Below, one piece after another: positions 37,563 to 46,690 of a DNA stretch of 64,000 nucleotides. Each line of letters starts with the position of its first letter. Position 1 is the first letter of the stretch. Origin of the DNA: Roseiarcus sp963761435. GTDB lineage: Bacteria > Pseudomonadota > Alphaproteobacteria > Rhizobiales > Beijerinckiaceae. The stretch spans positions 124,001-188,000 of the forward strand of contig CAVXHJ010000010.1 of NCBI GenBank assembly GCA_963761435.1, in the 5' to 3' direction. The position numbers were made by a program, and so were the translations under genes. The notes below the pieces were generated by a model. The model did no database searches and was not told the DNA's origin. It saw only the letters and a list, made by a program, of their open reading frames with translations.

Positions 37563-37934
37563 ATGCGTCGTGCAAGCATCGCTGGGCTGACGATAGTTCT
37601 TGCGATCGGCGGGCCAGCTCCGAAAGCTAATGCCCAAGACCCGAGCGCGCGCTGCGTCTCGGTTGCAAATGAGCAAATGACCATCGCCTCGGCGCAGGGC
37701 CATGGGCTCTACATTGAGAATTTCAGCGACGTCGAGACCTTGGCGTTCCTGAAGGCGTTCAACGCGACACCGCCCAACAGCAACTTCATCGCCACGAAAA
37801 TGTTCGCTGCGGTTGGCGGCGATCGGGCCTATGTTTTCTTCGAGAGCGAGAAAGATCTCTGCACGCCGCCTTCTCCACTCTCCCGCGAGAGCTACGACGC
37901 GTTTGTCGAGCAGGCGCAGGGGGACGGAACGTAA
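37563..37934 (+). CDS. Small secreted protein of unknown function
   Basis: A 123-residue protein with a signal peptide (MRRASIAGLTIVLAIGG, cleavage near KANA) and two cysteines (ARCVSVANEQ and KDLCTPPSP). The middle reads NFSDVETLAFLKAFNATPP and AVGGDRAYVFFESEKD. No family recognised. GAGGAG lies 9 bp before the ATG. It is divergent from the winged-helix/TPR regulator gene across 158 bp and is its most likely target. Confidence 0.6.
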   Translation: MRRASIAGLTIVLAIGGPAPKANAQDPSARCVSVANEQMTIASAQGHGLYIENFSDVETLAFLKAFNATPPNSNFIATKMFAAVGGDRAYVFFESEKDLCTPPSPLSRESYDAFVEQAQGDGT

Positions 37935-37988
37935 CTGCCAGCGGTGGCGGTTTCGATCTCGCCGTCGTCTGCAGCGGAATTGGCGTGG

Positions 37989-38309
37989 TCAGTGCTCCGG
38001 CGCCCGCGCGCCCAGCGCCAGTCGCGCGAGAAGGCGAACGATCGTCTCCACAATCAGGCCCGCTAGATAGGCCAGCGCCGAGCCGAACAGGCCGGCGGCG
38101 ATCACCCGTCCCGTCATATCGCCGCCGAAGTCATAAGAGCCTCCATTCAGCGCCCGCATGACGAGCGTGAAGGGCAGGGCGGCGAGCGAAAGCGGGAGAT
38201 CGGCGAACCACGCCCCCGCGCGCATGCGATAGTCGACATAGAGCGCGAGGAACGCCAGCGCATAGAGGACGGCGAAGACGCCGCCCGTCCACGACCTCAG
38301 GCGTTTCAC
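37989..38309 (-). CDS. Small integral membrane protein
   Basis: A 106-residue protein with three likely membrane helices (GGVFAVLYALAFLALYVDY; LPLSLAALPFTLVMRAL; VIAAGLFGSALAYLAGLIVE). The middle contains a GGSYDFGGDMTGR loop. No family name. It lies 10 bp downstream of the FAH-hydrolase gene and is probably in the same operon. Confidence 0.65.
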   Translation of the reverse strand: MKRLRSWTGGVFAVLYALAFLALYVDYRMRAGAWFADLPLSLAALPFTLVMRALNGGSYDFGGDMTGRVIAAGLFGSALAYLAGLIVETIVRLLARLALGARAPEH

Positions 38310-38319
38310 GCGACCGGGT

Positions 38320-39171
38320 CTACGCGGCCTTCCACGCGACGACGCGCTGGGCCTGTTGTCCCAGTCCCTCGATCCCGAGCGACACCGTGTCGCCCGCTTG
38401 CAGGAAACGCGGCGGCTTCCTGCCCGCCCCGACCCCGGGCGGCGTGCCGGTGGTGATGACGTCGCCCGGCTCGAGAATCATGAACTGCGAAATGTAGGAA
38501 ATGAGCGTCTTGACGCCGAACACCATCGTCTTCGTCGATCCGGTCTGCATCCGCTCGCCGCCCACGTCGAGCCACATATCGAGCGCCTGCACGTCCTTGA
38601 TCTCGTCGGTGGTGACGAGCCAGGGCCCGAGCGGGCCGAAGGTCGGGGCGCTTTTGCCCTTCACCCACTGACCGGCCCGCTCGTGCTGAAATTCGCGCTC
38701 GGACACGTCGTTGCACACGCAATAGCCGGCGACATGGGCAAGCGCGTCGCGTTCGCTGACATAGCTCGCGCGCGAGCCGATCACGATCGCGAGCTCCACC
38801 TCCCAATCGGTCTTCTTCGAACCTTTCGGAATCATGACGTCGTCGTTCGGACCAACAATGCAGGAAGGCGCCTTCGTGAACAGCACCGGCTCTTTCGGCA
38901 CCGGCATCCCGGACTCGGCCGCATGGTCGGCGTAGTTGAGCCCGACAGCGATGAAATTGCCCACCCCCCTCACGCACGGCCCCATTCTGGGCGTCCCGCG
39001 CACCGCGGGCAGGGATTCGGGCTTGAGCTTGGCCAAACGCGCGAGCGCGCGCGGGCCGAGCGTATCGGGGCCGATGTCCTCGATCACCTCGCTCAGATCC
39101 CGCAATTTTCCGGTCCGGTCGACGAGCGCCGGCTTCTCCTTGCCCGCCCTGCCATATCGCGCGAGTTTCAT
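38320..39171 (-). CDS. Fumarylacetoacetate hydrolase family protein
   Basis: A 283-residue FAH-fold hydrolase or isomerase. Core motifs: FIAVGLNYADHAAESG, EPVLFTKAPSCIVGPND, DWEVELAIVIG (metal-binding Glu residues), GYCVCNDVSEREFQ, KSAPTFGPLGPWLVT, and ILEPGDVITTGTPPGVG. It cleaves or isomerises a 2-oxo acid in aromatic or sugar-acid degradation; the substrate is not apparent. Start chosen at MKLARYGRAG, the usual family start. Confidence 0.88.
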   Translation of the reverse strand: MKLARYGRAGKEKPALVDRTGKLRDLSEVIEDIGPDTLGPRALARLAKLKPESLPAVRGTPRMGPCVRGVGNFIAVGLNYADHAAESGMPVPKEPVLFTKAPSCIVGPNDDVMIPKGSKKTDWEVELAIVIGSRASYVSERDALAHVAGYCVCNDVSEREFQHERAGQWVKGKSAPTFGPLGPWLVTTDEIKDVQALDMWLDVGGERMQTGSTKTMVFGVKTLISYISQFMILEPGDVITTGTPPGVGAGRKPPRFLQAGDTVSLGIEGLGQQAQRVVAWKAA

Positions 39172-39633
39172 CACCCCTCCCGTTGAAGCCGCCCGAAGCC
39201 GGGCAGGAACATGTCGCGCCCGCCCCATGGGCCAGCCGATCAACGCCTACCAAACGCTCGCGGCGCGGCCTCGTCAATCCTCGCGGCGGGCCGCCGCACG
39301 AAGTGTTGAAGATCGCCTTGCCTGCGACGCTGAGAAATTTGATGCTGGAGCCCTTGGATTTCGGCTCAGTTGCGTACTATATTCGGGATGTTCGCGTCGT
39401 CGGTTGTGCGGAATCATCCGATGGCGCCTGCGGGAAATGTCGCGACATGTCGGGCGCCCGGGGTGTGGGCCCCAAGGAGGCGGCCGTCCGGCTGCGCACG
39501 AAAAATTGTCAAAGGCGCCTCCGAACGGTCCAATTTCAGGCTTGATCATGGTTTCGTAAAAATGTCATGTGCTGCGGTCGCTCAACGGTCCCCATAAACA
39601 CACGGTCTATGTAAAACGGAAACGAACCTCGAT
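39172..39633. other. Intergenic region, no gene seen
   Basis: 462 bp between divergent genes (FAH hydrolase and NYN protein). Possible short readings on both strands are Arg/Pro-rich and lack start signals, so I call no gene. Near 39440-39490 is a GC-rich segment with self-complementary runs (GGGCGCCC; GGGCCCC) that could fold. The 60 bases before the NYN start are AT-richer and probably hold its promoter. Confidence 0.5.
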
Positions 39634-40240
39634 ATGTCATCATTAGAACGAGTCGCCCTGTTTATTGATGGGGCAAATCTCTATGCGAGCGCCAAAGCTC
39701 TTGGGTTCGACATCGACTATAAGCGTCTCCTGAAGGAATTTCAGACAAAAGGACGCCTGGTTCGGGCCTTCTATTACACGGCTCTGGTCGACGATCAGGA
39801 ATATTCGTCGGTTCGCCCGCTGGTCGACTGGCTCGATTACAATGGCTATTCGGTCGTGACCAAGCCGACGAAGGAATTCGTCGAACTCGACGGGACGGCG
39901 CAAGGTCAAGGGAAACATGGACATCGAGCTTGCGGTCAACGCCATGGACATGGCGCCGCATCTCGACCTCATGGTCCTGTTTTCCGGCGACGGCGACTTC
40001 CGTTCGCTGGTCGAATCGATCCAGCGGAAGGGCGTGCGGGTGGCGGTCGTCTCGACGATTTCGACCCAGCCGCCGATGGTGGCGGACGAATTGCGCCGTC
40101 AGGCGGACGAGTTCATCGATCTCGCCCATCTGATCCAGCGCATCGGGCGCGACCCCGGCGACCGGCCTCAGCGTCCTCTCGATCATCGCCGCCAGTCCTA
40201 CGGGCAAGTCCAACAGCCGGCTGAAGAACTGCGCGAGTAA
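39634..40240 (+). CDS. NYN domain (LabA/DUF88) protein, frameshifted
   Basis: A PIN-like NYN-domain protein, a presumed ribonuclease. N-terminus VALFIDGANLYASAKALG carries the first acidic residue and Asn; YYTALVDDQEYSSVRPLVDWLDYNGY follows. At 39892-39895 one extra base breaks the frame; it resumes RRKVKGNMDIELAVNAMD and LMVLFSGDGDFRSLVE (the further acidic residues). Corrected length 201 residues. In Rhizobiales this gene sits near dapA, smpB, a uracil-DNA glycosylase and rpoZ; here the glycosylase follows. Confidence 0.87.
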
Positions 40241-40256
40241 GGCGCCGAAGGCGGGC

Positions 40257-40928
40257 GTGCGTTTCGACGCCGGTCCCCCGCACGACTGCCCGGATTGCCC
40301 GCGCCTCGTGGCCTTTCGGGCCGCGAACCGGGCCGCCTTCCCGGACTGGTGGAATGCGCCGGTTCCGACCTTTGGCGACGGAGACGCGCGGGCGGCGATC
40401 GTCGGCCTCGCGCCGGGACTGCGCGGCGCCAACCGGACCGGGCGTCCCTTCACCGGCGACTACGCGGGCGACCTCCTTTATTCGACGCTCATCGCGTTCG
40501 GCTTCGCCTCGGGAACCTACGATCGCCGGCCGGACGACGGGCTCAAGCTGGTCGACTGCGCGATCATCAACGCGGTGCGCTGCGTTCCGCCGCAGAATAA
40601 GCCCACGCCGCAAGAGATCGCCGCCTGCCGGCGCTATCTCGCGCCTGCGATTTCGGGGCTGCCGCGGCTCAAGGTCATGATCGCGCTTGGCCGGATCGCC
40701 CATGAAAGCGCGCTGCGCGCCCTCAAGCTGCCCTTATCGAAATTTCCCTTCGCGCACGGCGCCCGCCACGCGCTCACGCCAGGCGGCGTCAGCCTCTTCG
40801 ACAGCTATCATTGCTCGCGCTACAACACCAATACCGGCGTGCTGACCGATGCGATGTTCCGCAAGGTGTTCGCATCCGTGCGCGCCGAGCTCGACGCCAC
40901 GGATGCGCAGGCGCCGGCGGCGGGATAG
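40257..40928 (+). CDS. Family 5 (UdgB-type) uracil-DNA glycosylase
   Basis: A 223-residue Fe-S uracil-DNA glycosylase. The [4Fe-4S] cysteines are in CPDCPR near the N-terminus, AVRCVPP, and AACRRYL. Active-site motif A is GLAPGLRGANRTGRPFTGDY; motif B region is SYHCSRYNTNTG. The absence of a polar catalytic residue in GLAPGLRGA is the mark of family 5. It removes uracil and other deaminated bases from DNA. The start is GTG, 16 bp after the NYN gene. Confidence 0.88.
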   Translation: MRFDAGPPHDCPDCPRLVAFRAANRAAFPDWWNAPVPTFGDGDARAAIVGLAPGLRGANRTGRPFTGDYAGDLLYSTLIAFGFASGTYDRRPDDGLKLVDCAIINAVRCVPPQNKPTPQEIAACRRYLAPAISGLPRLKVMIALGRIAHESALRALKLPLSKFPFAHGARHALTPGGVSLFDSYHCSRYNTNTGVLTDAMFRKVFASVRAELDATDAQAPAAG

Positions 40929-40969
40929 GTTTGGCGCGCCTCACTCAGGCGCAGGGACGGGGGACGAAA

Positions 40970-41977
40970 TTGAGCGCGCAGAGTTTCGGACTGATCGATC
41001 AAACGCCGGTGTTCGAGGTCACGATCGCCTCAAGCGCAGGGGCGAGCGCTAAAATCCTCACCTGGGGCGCGGTGGTGCGCGACCTCGTCGTGCCGGCCTC
41101 GAACGGCTTGCAGCGGGTCGTGCTCGGGCTCAACACGCTCGACGACTATCTCGCCCACTCGCCGTCCTTCGGCGCCGTGCCCGGGCGGTTCGCCAACCGG
41201 ATCGCCAACGGCCGGTTTGTCCTCGACGGGGTCGCCTATCAGCTCGACCGCAGGCCCGGCCAGAAACACACGCTGCACGGCGGCCCGAATGGATTTGGCC
41301 ACCGGATCTGGAAGCTCGGCGCGTATGACAACTCATCGGTCGAGTTGATCCTTGAATCGCCCGACGGCGACGCCGGTTTTCCGGGCGCGATGACCGCGAC
41401 TTGCGTGTATCGCCTGCTTGAACCCGCGACGCTCAGGGTCGAGCTCTCGGCGGTCTCGGACCGCCCGACCATCGTCAATCTCACCCAGCACAGCTATTTC
41501 AACCTCGACGGCTCGCCCGACATTCTCGACCACGAATTGAGGCTGTTCGCCGACTTCTACACGCCTGCCGACACGGAGCTCATCCCCACCGGCGAAATCC
41601 GCGCCGTAGCCGGCACGCCATACGACTTTCGCACGCCCCGCACGGTTCGCGATCCCGCGCTCACGCCATACGACACCAATTTCGTCGGAGCGCTTCAGCC
41701 CGGCGAAGACGGTCTGGCGCAAATCGCGGCGCTGCGTTCGCCGAAGAACGGCTTGACGATGAGCCTGTTCTCGAGCGAGCCCGGCGTCCAGTTCTACTCC
41801 GCCGCGCCCCTCAGCATTCCGGTCCCTGGCCTCGGGGGCGCGCGTTACGGCGCGCATGCGGGCCTCGCGCTCGAGCCGCAGGCTTTCCCGGATTCGCCCA
41901 ACCGGCGCCATTTCACCGATTGCGTGCTGCGGCCGGACGACGAGTACCAGCACGCGAGCGAATTTCGCTTCGCGTAA
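40970..41977 (+). CDS. galM: Aldose 1-epimerase
   Basis: A 335-residue mutarotase. Motifs: WGAVVRDLVVP, LGLNTLDDYLAHSPSFGAVPGR (with GRFANRIANGRF), HTLHGGPNGFGHRIW (catalytic His), NLTQHSYFNLDG (second His) and the catalytic Glu near GLALEPQAFPDSPN. It interconverts alpha and beta anomers of sugars. Start assigned to TTG at 40970 because GGGGGA lies seven bases upstream and family similarity begins right after; no ATG is suitable. Confidence 0.88.
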   Translation: MSAQSFGLIDQTPVFEVTIASSAGASAKILTWGAVVRDLVVPASNGLQRVVLGLNTLDDYLAHSPSFGAVPGRFANRIANGRFVLDGVAYQLDRRPGQKHTLHGGPNGFGHRIWKLGAYDNSSVELILESPDGDAGFPGAMTATCVYRLLEPATLRVELSAVSDRPTIVNLTQHSYFNLDGSPDILDHELRLFADFYTPADTELIPTGEIRAVAGTPYDFRTPRTVRDPALTPYDTNFVGALQPGEDGLAQIAALRSPKNGLTMSLFSSEPGVQFYSAAPLSIPVPGLGGARYGAHAGLALEPQAFPDSPNRRHFTDCVLRPDDEYQHASEFRFA

Positions 41978-41995
41978 CGACGCGCCGCTCGCCGC

Positions 41996-42571
41996 CTACT
42001 CCCGCCCGAGGCTCTCGCCGGGACCGGCTTCGGCCAGCGCCTTGCCGACCTCGAGCCCGAGGTCGTCCATCGAGGTCTGCTCGCGCACGGTGAGGTCCTC
42101 GCCCTTCGCCTGCCGTTCGGCCTGCTCGACGGAGCGCGCGACATTGACGGTGACCTTGGTCTCGACTTCGGGATGGAGATGGATCGGCACCGGGTGCAGG
42201 CCAAGCGTCTTGATCGGTTGCTGGACCGCGACATGGCCGCGCTGAACGGCATGGCCGGCGGCGGTCAGCGCTTCGGCGATGTCCCGCGCCGACACCGAGC
42301 CGTAGAGCTGCCCGGTCTCGCCGGCCTGGCGAATGATGACGACGATCGTCCCGTCGAGCTTTGAGGAGGCCTCGCCCGCGCCGCGCTTGAGCTCGTGGTT
42401 GCGCTCTTCGAGGTCGGCGCGCCGGGCCTCGAATTTCTTCTTGTTGGCCTCGGTCGCCCTGAGCGCCTTGCCGCGCGGCAACAGAAAGTTGCGGGCATAG
42501 CCGTCCTTCACGCGCACCGTATCGCCCATATGTCCAAGCTTGCCGACGCGCTCCAGCAAAATAACGTCCAT
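41996..42571 (-). CDS. rplI: 50S ribosomal protein L9
   Basis: A 191-residue L9. N-terminal domain MDVILLERVGKLGHMGDTV, VKDGYARNFLLPRGKAL; connecting helix ATEANKKKFEARRADLEER; C-terminal domain with GETGQLYGSVSARDIAEAL. The acidic tail (TVREQTSMDDLGLEVGKAL) is a usual alphaproteobacterial extension. Last gene of the rpsF-rpsR-DUF2232-rplI operon; convergent with galM. Confidence 0.96.
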   Translation of the reverse strand: MDVILLERVGKLGHMGDTVRVKDGYARNFLLPRGKALRATEANKKKFEARRADLEERNHELKRGAGEASSKLDGTIVVIIRQAGETGQLYGSVSARDIAEALTAAGHAVQRGHVAVQQPIKTLGLHPVPIHLHPEVETKVTVNVARSVEQAERQAKGEDLTVREQTSMDDLGLEVGKALAEAGPGESLGRE

Positions 42572-42580
42572 GTTCGTCTC

Positions 42581-43561
42581 CTATTTGTGTCCTGTCGGAG
42601 TAGGGGTGGGAATGAGGGCGGCGCGGGTGCGCAGCCTCAGGAAACCGTCGAGAACGCCAAGCGCCGCCAGGACGGGAAGCGTATATTTGGCTCTCAGAAC
42701 GCAGCAGGCGTAGAGGGCCACGAGCATCAGCGGCCGCATCTTGAGGCCGCGAGACAAGGCGTGCGCGACCGCCAATCCTTGCAGGGCGAGAGCGCCGCCC
42801 AGGCCTCCGGCGCCGATCGAGAAATATTGGCCGGCAGGCGCAGGCAGAGCATAGGCGGCCACGAGGCAGGCGAGGAAAGCAACGCTGAGCGGCCAGGGCA
42901 GGGCGAGCGACGTCGGCAGATCGGGCCACGGCCGGGGGAGATTATGCGACAGCAGGGTCGAGCGTCCCGCGGCGTAAAGGTTGACGCACAGCATCAGCAG
43001 CGTCGAGGCGGAGATCGCCGGAGGCCCATATCGCACCAGCGCAGCGGCGAAATCGCGCGCGCTGAGGTTGTCCGGGGCGCTTTCAAACGCATCGGCGGCA
43101 AGGGCGGCGACGGTCGAGGCCACCTGTCGCGCGCCTTCGTTGTAGCCGCCGTAGACGATGATAACGGTCGTCAAGACCGCAGCGCTCGCGACGATTCCGA
43201 ACAGCGCCGCGAGCGTGACGATGGCGCCGACCGAGGCTTGGACTGGGGCGCCCGGCCGGCGGGCGCCGAAATATCGCTGGACCGGGAAGATCGCGAAGGC
43301 GGCCAGGGCCCAGGCCGGGCCGGCCACGGAAGCCGCGAACAGCAACGCGGACAACGGTTCGGACAACACCACGAGCGCGGCGACCGAAATCGCCCCCGCG
43401 ATCGCGCCCGCGTCGAGCCCGAAGCCGAGCGTCGCGATCATGATCGGCAGCGGCGCGAGATAGGCGAGGGCCATCGCCAGAAGGCTCGGCTGCGCGCTCA
43501 CCACGAACAGCAGCGCAGCGGCGCACCCCGCTCCGATCGCGATCACAAATCGATGCAACAT
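42581..43561 (-). CDS. DUF2232 integral membrane protein
   Basis: A 326-residue polytopic protein with about eight membrane helices, for example AIGAGCAAALLFVVSAQPSL near the N-terminus and YFSIGAGGLGGALALQGLA near the C-terminus. DUF2232 proteins sit between rpsR and rplI throughout Rhizobiales, as here; function is unknown. Start chosen at MLHRFVIAIG because the hydrophobic region begins at once. It is 9 bp from rplI. Confidence 0.85.
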   Translation of the reverse strand: MLHRFVIAIGAGCAAALLFVVSAQPSLLAMALAYLAPLPIMIATLGFGLDAGAIAGAISVAALVVLSEPLSALLFAASVAGPAWALAAFAIFPVQRYFGARRPGAPVQASVGAIVTLAALFGIVASAAVLTTVIIVYGGYNEGARQVASTVAALAADAFESAPDNLSARDFAAALVRYGPPAISASTLLMLCVNLYAAGRSTLLSHNLPRPWPDLPTSLALPWPLSVAFLACLVAAYALPAPAGQYFSIGAGGLGGALALQGLAVAHALSRGLKMRPLMLVALYACCVLRAKYTLPVLAALGVLDGFLRLRTRAALIPTPTPTGHK

Positions 43562-43694
43562 CACGAGCGCTGTCCCGCGTTGAGGTGCGGTTAGAAGGCG
43601 GCCGCGACTGGCCGCCTCCAACTCCCGCCGCGGCCGGTCCGGCCGATCCGCGGCGGTTCGAAACTTCAAGGGCGGCGGCGCCGCCCGAACGCCG

Positions 43695-43931
43695 TCAGCG
43701 AATCACGTAAGGCAAGAGCCCCAGGAATCGCGCGCGCTTGATCGCCTGTGCGAGTTCGCGCTGCTTGCCGGCGCTGACCGCCGTGATCCGCGACGGCACG
43801 ATCTTGCCGCGTTCGGAGATGTAACGCGAAAGCAGACGGGTGTCCTTGTAGTCGATCTTCGGCGCGTTGGCGCCCGAGAACGGGCACGACTTGCGGCGAC
43901 GGAAAAACGGGCGGCGGGGAGCGACGGCCAT
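43695..43931 (-). CDS. rpsR: 30S ribosomal protein S18
   Basis: A 78-residue S18: RRPFFRRRKSCPFSGANAP, IDYKDTRLLSRYISERGKI, SRITAVSAGKQRELAQAI, KRARFLGLLPYV. Its start shares a base with the rpsF stop (TGATG), so the two are coupled. It binds S6 on the small-subunit platform. Confidence 0.97.
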   Translation of the reverse strand: MAVAPRRPFFRRRKSCPFSGANAPKIDYKDTRLLSRYISERGKIVPSRITAVSAGKQRELAQAIKRARFLGLLPYVIR

Positions 43932-44401
43932 CAGCTGACTCCGATACTTGTTTCATCGCGCGGCCGGCGCGGCGGACGATCACCGCGATCGCCCCGGTCG
44001 CCACGATCGCCCCGGTCGCCACGGTCCGGCCGGTCGCCGCGGGGACCGCGCGGTCCGCGGTCGTCGCGGTCGCCGTCTTCGCGCTTGCGCAACATCGCCG
44101 ATGGGCCGGCTTCATGCTCGTCGACGCGGATGGTGAGGTAGCGGATGACGTCTTCGTTGAGGCTCAGGAGGCGCTCGACCTCGACAACCGCCTCCGAGGG
44201 GCCGGCGATGTTGAGCAGCGTGAAGTACGCCTTGCGGTTCTTCTTGACGCGGAACGCGAGCGACTTCAGCCCCCAGGGCTCGACCTTGGTGACCGCGCCG
44301 CCGAGCGATGCGATTTTCGACTTGATCTGCTCGGTCAGCGCCTCGACTTGCTGCGGCGTGACGTCCTGGCGCGCCAGGAAAATGTGCTCATAAAGAGCCA
44401 T
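43931..44401 (-). CDS. rpsF: 30S ribosomal protein S6 with RGD-repeat tail
   Basis: A 156-residue S6. The core is MALYEHIFLARQDVTPQQVE, LKSLAFRVKKNRKAYFTLL, LSLNEDVIRYLTIRVDE. The C-terminal 45 residues are a charged tail with RGPRGPRGDRPDRGD followed by further RGD units and RPPRRPRDE, encoded by near-identical 9-bp units. Such tails occur in alphaproteobacterial S6 but vary in length, as expected from slipped-strand change. Start at 44401 fits the universal MALYEH start. Confidence 0.96.
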   Translation of the reverse strand: MALYEHIFLARQDVTPQQVEALTEQIKSKIASLGGAVTKVEPWGLKSLAFRVKKNRKAYFTLLNIAGPSEAVVEVERLLSLNEDVIRYLTIRVDEHEAGPSAMLRKREDGDRDDRGPRGPRGDRPDRGDRGDRGDRGDRGDRPPRRPRDETSIGVS

Positions 44402-44657
44402 TGCTTGCCTTTCCAACTCTGTTGCCGCGCCCCACGCAGAGCCCTTCGAGCCCGGGAAAGGCTCGAACCGGATCGTTCGAAGGCGGGAACACGGGAGGAC
44501 GGGCGCCGATGACCCTGCCGATGCTCGCCAAGACGCGAGCCCCCGGCCCTCCGTTCAGCCCCCAGCGGGACGCGAACGAGGCGGCCTCCTTACAGAAGCT
44601 TCGAGCGCGCCGCAAGGAAAATCCGGGGCCGCGCGCGGCAGGACTTGCGAGGTTCGC

Positions 44658-45428
44658 TCAGGCCGGGGCGTTGAAACTGAGAATCCTGTCCGAGCGGAAA
44701 TCGTAGAGCTTGCCGGTCTCGCTCCAACCCGGCGAGCAGATCTCGACGATCTTGGGCGCCAGCGCATCGGGCGTGCGCAGCGTCGCGGGATCTTCGCCGG
44801 GCATGGCCGTCGCGCGCATTGCGGTTCGCAGCGGTCCCGGGTCGATGAGCATGACGCGGATCTTCGAAGTGTTGAGGGTCTCCGCGGCGTAGGTGCGGGC
44901 GAGGGCGTCGAGCGCCGCCTTTGAAGCCGCGTAAGGACCCCAATAGGCGCGCATCTCCGCGCGGCTCGCTACGCCGGAGGTGATGAAGGCGACCCGGCCG
45001 GCGCCGGAGCGGCGCAGGAGCGGGTCGAGCGACCGGACGAGGCGCCAGTTGGCGGTGACGTTGACCGCCATGACGTCGTCCCAGGTCTTCGGATCGAGGT
45101 GGTGGAGGGGCGTGAGCAGGCCCAGGACGCCAGCGTTGCCGACGAAGGCGTCAAGCCGGCCCCAGCGGCGATAGAGCGCTTCTCCCAGCCGGTCGATCGC
45201 CGCGAAGTCCCGCAGATCCATTGGGACGAGGGTGGTGGCTTCCGGGTCCGCGCCCGGAAGCGCGCGAATTTCATCGTCGAGTTCCTCGAGGCCGCCCTGG
45301 GTGCGGGCCAGCGCCACCACATGGGCGCCTGAAGCGGCCAACGCCAGAGCCGCCGCGCGGCCGATGCCGCGGGAAGCCCCGGTCACCAGAGCGACGCGGC
45401 GCGCCCCGTCGTTGCTCGACGCAGTCAA
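44658..45428 (-). CDS. SDR family NAD(P)-dependent oxidoreductase
   Basis: A 256-residue short-chain dehydrogenase. Nucleotide site VALVTGASRGIGRAAALALA; VGNAGVLG in place of the NNAG motif; catalytic Ser region VAFITSGVASRAEM and YWGPYAASKAALDAL (YxxxK). It resembles the YciK-like group of SDRs. The gene normally lies elsewhere, so its place beside the rpsF operon tells little. Substrate unknown. Confidence 0.86.
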   Translation of the reverse strand: MTASSNDGARRVALVTGASRGIGRAAALALAASGAHVVALARTQGGLEELDDEIRALPGADPEATTLVPMDLRDFAAIDRLGEALYRRWGRLDAFVGNAGVLGLLTPLHHLDPKTWDDVMAVNVTANWRLVRSLDPLLRRSGAGRVAFITSGVASRAEMRAYWGPYAASKAALDALARTYAAETLNTSKIRVMLIDPGPLRTAMRATAMPGEDPATLRTPDALAPKIVEICSPGWSETGKLYDFRSDRILSFNAPA

Positions 45429-45710
45429 TCGACACTCCCTGGATCATTTGCTAGGTTCGCCCTCGGGGCATGATCGCGGGCCGGCGGAACGACGGGAAGC
45501 CGGGCGGCGTCGGCGTCGATCGCGCGGGTAACGCGACCTTGTACACGTAGATTTTCATCGGCGCCGATAATAGGCTCCGCGCTTATGGACTTGCCGTGAT
45601 CGAAAAGAAAGTCCGATCCGGATACGACGAGGCTGCTGGCGCTCCTCCGGGTCCTGAGCGCGGTCGGGGACTGGAGTCGCGCGCGTCGCGGGAAATGTTT
45701 GGGGCTTCAA

Positions 45711-46067
45711 ATGGCGAACGCTAGGCTTGGCGGCGAATTTAGACTTGGGCGCGAATCCGGCAGGACGGTGACGCGCGCCGACCTCTCCGAAATCGTCTAT
45801 CAGAAGATCGGGCTCTCGCGCACCGAGTCGGCCGAACTGGTCCAGTCGGTCCTGGACGAAATCTGCGACGCGGCCGCGCGCGGGGAAACCGTGAAGCTCT
45901 CGGGCTTCGGCTCGTTCGTCGTCCGCTCCAAGGGCGAGCGGGTCGGGCGCAATCCGAAGACCGGCGTCGAAGTGCCGATCCTTCCGAGGCGGGTGATGGT
46001 CTTCAAGCCGTCCAACGTGCTCAAGGCGAAGATCAACGGCCGCGATCACACGTCCGAAAAGGAGTAG
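45711..46067 (+). CDS. ihfA: Integration host factor subunit alpha
   Basis: A 118-residue HU/IHF family protein that bends DNA at specific sites with IhfB. Core: TVTRADLSEIVYQKIGLSR, VKLSGFGSFVVRSKGERVGRNPKTG (DNA-contact arm), VPILPRRVMVFKPSN. The N-terminal extension MANARLGGEFRLGRESG is longer than in enterobacteria. In Rhizobiales ihfA usually follows plsX-fabH; those are absent here, and the preceding 282 bp hold no gene I can support. Confidence 0.93.
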   Translation: MANARLGGEFRLGRESGRTVTRADLSEIVYQKIGLSRTESAELVQSVLDEICDAAARGETVKLSGFGSFVVRSKGERVGRNPKTGVEVPILPRRVMVFKPSNVLKAKINGRDHTSEKE

Positions 46068-46134
46068 GGGCCGCGCCGGGTCTGGCTTTTCCGCTCCATT
46101 CGGCCGATAGTTTATCGATGCGAACGGAGGCGCC

Positions 46135-46626
46135 ATGATTCTCCCGCCGCCAGCGGCCTCGGCGCCTGCCGTCGAGAAGAGTCCCGAAGCCTATCGGACG
46201 ATCCGCGAAGTGGCGGATTCGATGGATCTGCCGCAACATGTGCTGCGCTTCTGGGAAACGCGCTTTCCCCAGATCCGGCCGCTGAAACGCGCCGGCGGCC
46301 GGCGGTACTATCGCCCCGACGACATCGAGCGGCTCCGGGTCATTCGCCGCCTCTTGTACGATGAAGGCTACACGATCAAGGGCGTCCAGAAGCTGTTCAA
46401 GGAGCAGGGCGTCCAGGCGCTGATGGGCGCCGCCTCCCAGCACATCGAGCCGTCCGTGGAGCCCGGAAGCGCCAGGGCGGGGCGCGCGGCGTCCGCCGAA
46501 GGCGCAGGCGCAAGCGGGCCCGCCTCGAGGCTTGCCGACGACGATCTTGCGGCGCTGCGCGACGCGCTGGCCGAAATCGTGGACGCCGAGCGAATCCTGA
46601 CCCACGCCCGCTCGCCTGGATCGTAA
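46135..46626 (+). CDS. MerR family transcriptional regulator
   Basis: A 163-residue MerR-type protein: YRTIREVADSMDLPQHVLRFWETRFPQI in part (winged HTH), GGRRYYRPDDIERLRVIRRLL, YTIKGVQKLFKEQG. The C-terminal region is Ala/Gly-rich with a final helix and lacks metal-binding cysteines, so it is not a metal sensor. It follows ihfA by 67 bp and precedes tRNA-Pro, the conserved Rhizobiales order. Target unknown. Confidence 0.9.
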   Translation: MILPPPAASAPAVEKSPEAYRTIREVADSMDLPQHVLRFWETRFPQIRPLKRAGGRRYYRPDDIERLRVIRRLLYDEGYTIKGVQKLFKEQGVQALMGAASQHIEPSVEPGSARAGRAASAEGAGASGPASRLADDDLAALRDALAEIVDAERILTHARSPGS

Positions 46627-46690
46627 GCTCCCGCCTCTCCGCAAGGCGCTGCATTGCGTGAGGCGGCGGCGCTCACTATAAGGGCGCCGT

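Noticed and set aside
39274..39549. Minus-strand 91-codon reading upstream of the NYN gene
   Set aside because: Composition is Pro/Arg-biased, no ribosome binding site, no similarity I can recognise.
45555..46136. Minus-strand reading antisense to ihfA
   Set aside because: It is the complement of a strongly conserved gene in a GC-rich genome, where long antisense readings are common.
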